A DNA stretch of 49,407 bases, taken from the IMG/VR virus record IMGVR_UViG_3300024518_003403, positions 1 through 49,407 of that record; one strand, written 5' to 3'. Origin of the DNA: a virus. Shown piece by piece: positions 46,556-49,407 of this stretch (position 1 is the first letter of the stretch; the number at the start of each line of letters is the position of its first letter). The notes below the pieces were generated by a model, which worked only from the letters and a program-made list of their open reading frames with translations, did not search any database and was not told the origin of the DNA. The position numbers were made by a program, and so were the translations under genes.

Positions 46556-48285
46556 TGGCTCAATTTGTGCCCAGCGTAGAAGTAGTGAGGGAGCGCCTTC
46601 GGCAGCTTCTTCTCTCACGTCTTGATTCTCTCCAACGAAGCATCAACAGTCTGAATTTCGAGCAGGAACAGAACCCAAGCTTCCCCCGCGCCACCGACGC
46701 ATCAGCTCTCAGTCAAGCCTTTGGTAGTAGCAGAGAAACGGCAAACAGAACCCTAGATCGAGTGCGTCGGCTCATCACCAGCAATGATCTCCTTCAAGGT
46801 GATTCTCAAACTGAACTCATCCAAAGCTTCATCACAAATGTAGTGCCTACTCTCAATCAGGAATTGGCTCTCGTCACCCAAGGTGTGTCCGATCCTGAAA
46901 TCGCTGCTCTTGGATCTGGCGGTCAGTTCATAGCCTCCCCCGCACAGGCAATCTCCCAATACATCGTTCCTTCAATGACCCCTGACAATGCCTTCTCTGA
47001 TCAGGACGGTCAGGCAGCGGTGTTGACAGAAGAGGCTCTGGCGGATTCAGTCACCATAGCTACAGACATCATCCGCACAGCCCTAACCGGTATAGGCCAG
47101 CCTCTAGGTTTCGAGATCCAGTCTGCAGCCACCGAGGTCCCCAACCTCACTACCGAACAAATCGAACGACAGAACCAACGCAACCAGGGCTTGGAAGAGC
47201 AAACATCTGGTGATCTTGGCTCAGACTTGTTTGGCATCCAACCCTTTGATGGAGATCTCTCCGAAGATCAAGAAGTCAACACCCTCCCTTATGGCTCCCT
47301 CCCCAGCAACTTTTCCATCACCAAACGGATGGGGGATCTGGGTGAAACCGGCCTCCCTGACGGGTTCTTCGGTCCTAACATCAACGACGACACCCTGATT
47401 GAAGTCCCCCACCGATACGATCAACGCTTTGGGGATCATGTCAGAGTCTTCTCTCACATGTCGATGGAAGCTATCGCTGGTGTCCAAGCACAGATGGTGG
47501 AGGGTGGCTATCTCGCTTCTGATGCCTTCCGCGTAGGCACCCCTGACCTGATCACCCGGCAAGCTATGGCTCAGTTGATGGAGTATTCAGACGGCAATGG
47601 TCTTACTTGGCAGGATGGACTTGTCCGGTCAATCGAAACCAACGGCCCTAGGGTCGCTGCCGCCAAAGGAATCAGCAACCCTGTCTCCCCTCAGGACATC
47701 TTCACTCCCCGATCCTTCCTAGCCCCCTCTCCCGACACTCTCGCCAATGACGTATTCAACACCTTCCAACAGATCCTTGGCCGCAAACCCTCAGCCGAAG
47801 AACTGGGCGAGTACATGTCGTTCCTCAACACACAAGCCACCGCTCAGTTCAACACAGAGGAATCAGCAAGGTTCAGGGAAGCTCAGTCACGCGCTGACAC
47901 ACTCACCCAACTCCAGGAACAGGCAGAGCTAGCAGGGGTGGACTCTGAAGATGTAGCCAGCTTGATTGGATCAGGTGCGTTCTCCCACATCCCAGAAAAC
48001 GAACGGGTCCAGGCTGTTACCGACCATCTTCTTGCTACCCGCCAAGCTGCATCTGATCGGCGTAGACAAGCTGGTGAAGGGGGCGACAACCTTCTTGTTG
48101 GGGCCACCCCCGCTTCAGGCACTGCCGTCGATCCTCGCGCTGCCTTCCTCAACCGGTTCCGCACACAATTCGAACCTGAAGTTCAGCTCAACCAGCGCAG
48201 AGACTTCAACCAGGCCGCACAAACCCAAGCGTCACAAGGCTTTCTCGGCTTCATGTCTATGATCAGAAACAACCCATTCTCATGA
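46555..48285 (+). CDS. Internal virion protein
   Basis: 576 aa, start overlapping the upstream stop (TGATG). Largely helical with Gln and Ser rich stretches (RERLRQLLLSRLDSLQ; SRETANRTLDRVRRLI), and a C-terminal region (FLNRFRTQFEPEVQLNQRRDF) similar in style to the other internal proteins of this block. No family is recognised. Its start and stop overlap both neighbours, implying coordinated production with the giant protein and the M15 peptidase. Confidence 0.55.
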   Translation: MAQFVPSVEVVRERLRQLLLSRLDSLQRSINSLNFEQEQNPSFPRATDASALSQAFGSSRETANRTLDRVRRLITSNDLLQGDSQTELIQSFITNVVPTLNQELALVTQGVSDPEIAALGSGGQFIASPAQAISQYIVPSMTPDNAFSDQDGQAAVLTEEALADSVTIATDIIRTALTGIGQPLGFEIQSAATEVPNLTTEQIERQNQRNQGLEEQTSGDLGSDLFGIQPFDGDLSEDQEVNTLPYGSLPSNFSITKRMGDLGETGLPDGFFGPNINDDTLIEVPHRYDQRFGDHVRVFSHMSMEAIAGVQAQMVEGGYLASDAFRVGTPDLITRQAMAQLMEYSDGNGLTWQDGLVRSIETNGPRVAAAKGISNPVSPQDIFTPRSFLAPSPDTLANDVFNTFQQILGRKPSAEELGEYMSFLNTQATAQFNTEESARFREAQSRADTLTQLQEQAELAGVDSEDVASLIGSGAFSHIPENERVQAVTDHLLATRQAASDRRRQAGEGGDNLLVGATPASGTAVDPRAAFLNRFRTQFEPEVQLNQRRDFNQAAQTQASQGFLGFMSMIRNNPFS

Positions 48286-49112
48286 CCAATCGCCCCAACG
48301 AGATCAGCAGCCAGCCGACCCCGCGGTCAGGCCGGTCACGCGCCACCCTCCGCTCCCCCACAGAAGCTCTATCCGGTGGCGGCTCTCTAGACCTCAATGA
48401 CCCCAAAGCCATGAGACGCGCCAACATGATCCAGGTGTTCGGAGAGATGTCCAATGCAATAGCTGGGGGACAACGTGCCAACATCACCGACATGGCATTC
48501 CCCACCCTCAGATCTCTTCAAGGTCAAGGGTTCAATGAGGAAACGGACGGGATCACTGGTGGCGTGATCGACAACTTCACCCCGTCCGAACCCAAGGACT
48601 TCACCAGGCAGAATCCCATCCAGCCCGAAGACCTGGGTGAAGCGGTTGGGGCCAGTGGAAAGATCTTCCAGCTCCAGAACGTGGCCGCTGAATCATGGAA
48701 CGCCATGACCAAGGCTGCTCTCGCGGACGGGATCAATCTCAACAGTGATTCTGCCCTCCGCTCCTGGGACAACCAGCTCCGCGCATATGAAGACTTCATC
48801 AAGACGGGGAGAAACCAGAACAACGTGGTGGTCCCCAACATCCTCCCTCCTGAAAAGTCCCTCCACGTCCTAGGTCTAGCTGTGGACATCAACGGTGCAT
48901 CCAAAGGCTCAGTCGTCCATAACTGGCTAGCCGCCAACGCTGCCCGATTCGGCTGGACCCCCATTTCCAACGAAGCCTGGCATTGGGAGTTCAAGGGGAG
49001 CAAGTCGTTTGGCGGGGGAAGTGGTGGTGGGGGAGAAGATACCTCTACCCCCGTTGGTGACGCTTCCCAACCTGATCCAATAACCACTCCAGCACCGGCA
49101 GGTCCACGATGA
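48282..49112 (+). CDS. Virion-associated M15 (VanY-like) peptidase, full-length copy
   Basis: 276 aa, ATGA overlap with the upstream gene. A ~75-residue N-terminal extension (Arg/Ser/Pro-rich, then helical) precedes the catalytic part. SLHVLGLAVD gives the zinc ligands His ~194 and Asp ~202, and WHWEF near 233 gives the third. A Gly/Ser/Pro tail follows. It would cut peptide bonds of peptidoglycan at infection. From base 48515 onward it is a diverged version of the sequence at the window's left edge, probably the same locus in another strain. Confidence 0.85.
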   Translation: MTNRPNEISSQPTPRSGRSRATLRSPTEALSGGGSLDLNDPKAMRRANMIQVFGEMSNAIAGGQRANITDMAFPTLRSLQGQGFNEETDGITGGVIDNFTPSEPKDFTRQNPIQPEDLGEAVGASGKIFQLQNVAAESWNAMTKAALADGINLNSDSALRSWDNQLRAYEDFIKTGRNQNNVVVPNILPPEKSLHVLGLAVDINGASKGSVVHNWLAANAARFGWTPISNEAWHWEFKGSKSFGGGSGGGGEDTSTPVGDASQPDPITTPAPAGPR

Positions 49113-49407
49113 CCACCAACCCAAACGACCCATTCCTCCCGCCAGAAGATCGTGGCATTCCGATCCAGCCACCGAAACAAGATCCGACTCCTTCAGACAC
49201 TGGCAATGGCGGTGGAGGCGGTGGTGATGGTTTTACTGGTGTGGAAGAGTCAGGCATCGGTGACACCTCCAACCTCGTCCCCACCCTTGAAGAAGGCGAC
49301 ATCCCAGGCATCCCCCCAGGTGCTGAGTTCTGGAAGGTTGGCGGTCGCCATTACGCGGTCTTCTTCATCCCCGGCTCTGAACCCCCCATCCCCCTGGTCT
49401 ACCTCAT
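48515..49407. repeat. Right copy of 893-bp terminal imperfect direct repeat
   Basis: This is the partner of 1-893: identical for the first 99 and last 98 bases, diverged between. The window stops exactly where the second identical flank ends, which is what an assembler does when it runs out of a repeated node. Confidence 0.9.
49109..49407 (+). CDS. Putative internal virion protein, 3'-truncated by window edge
   Basis: The first ~99 codons of a version of the gene at 607-1920. The start overlaps the peptidase stop (ATGA here, TGATG in the other copy). The low-complexity linker differs in sequence and is four codons longer. From the VEESGIGDT segment on, the two are nearly the same. The window ends within the shared GIPPGAEFWKVGG block region. 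Confidence 0.75.
   Translation, partial: MTTNPNDPFLPPEDRGIPIQPPKQDPTPSDTGNGGGGGGDGFTGVEESGIGDTSNLVPTLEEGDIPGIPPGAEFWKVGGRHYAVFFIPGSEPPIPLVYL

Overview
The window is essentially a complete tailed-phage genome of podovirus-like layout. It has a major capsid protein, portal, terminase, very large internal virion proteins and a beta-propeller tail protein, but no tape-measure protein and no tail-sheath or tail-tube genes. Frequent GTG and TTG starts, ATGA/GTGA stop-start overlaps, at least one apparent leaderless transcript and two M15 (D-Ala-D-Ala type) peptidases point to a Gram-positive, probably actinobacterial host. The host is an inference. No integrase, canonical tRNA, CRISPR array, DNA polymerase, primase or RNA polymerase was seen.

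The two window ends carry the same locus in two versions. Positions 1-893 and 48515-49407 align end to end, identical for the first 99 and last 98 bases and diverged between. The simplest reading is a circular or circularly permuted genome of about 48.5 kb whose assembly closes through a strain-variant bubble at a virion peptidase gene.

Reading the genome as a circle gives four regions. (1) A rightward structural arm runs 32.8 kb -> 49.4 kb and wraps to 3.7 kb: a repeat-rich 1,014-aa LamG fibre protein, a terminase with an N-terminal zinc-finger/HTH extension, the portal, a 1,775-aa internal virion protein, further virion proteins, an M15 peptidase, a LysM protein, a small zinc-ribbon protein and a histone-tail-like basic protein. 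(2) At 3.7-4.1 kb lies a non-coding block with a tRNA-like fold, several hairpins and a good sigma70-type promoter. It precedes the scaffold, capsid, neck, tail and fibre genes (4.1-10.6 kb) and a lysis cassette (10.6-12.4 kb). (3) A long leftward early arm (29.8 -> 12.5 kb) holds many tiny zinc-ribbon and hypothetical genes, a nucleotidyltransferase, a clamp-like protein, an XPD/DinG-like helicase with a SWIM zinc finger, an SSB-like protein, a Cas4/RecB-like nuclease, a Sak4-like ATPase, an ERCC4 nuclease, and at its far end a beta-helix tailspike candidate. (4) A control and accessory segment (29.9-32.8 kb) has paired ~20-bp-spaced repeats, a leaderless ribbon-helix-helix gene, a von Willebrand A protein and a sulfotransferase.

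The genes suggest a phage that supplies recombination, helicase and processivity functions but borrows the host polymerase, and packages DNA with a terminase carrying its own DNA-recognition module. It decorates its particle with long Pro/Thr/Val-repeat fibres. Functions are read from visible motifs only; no database search was possible.
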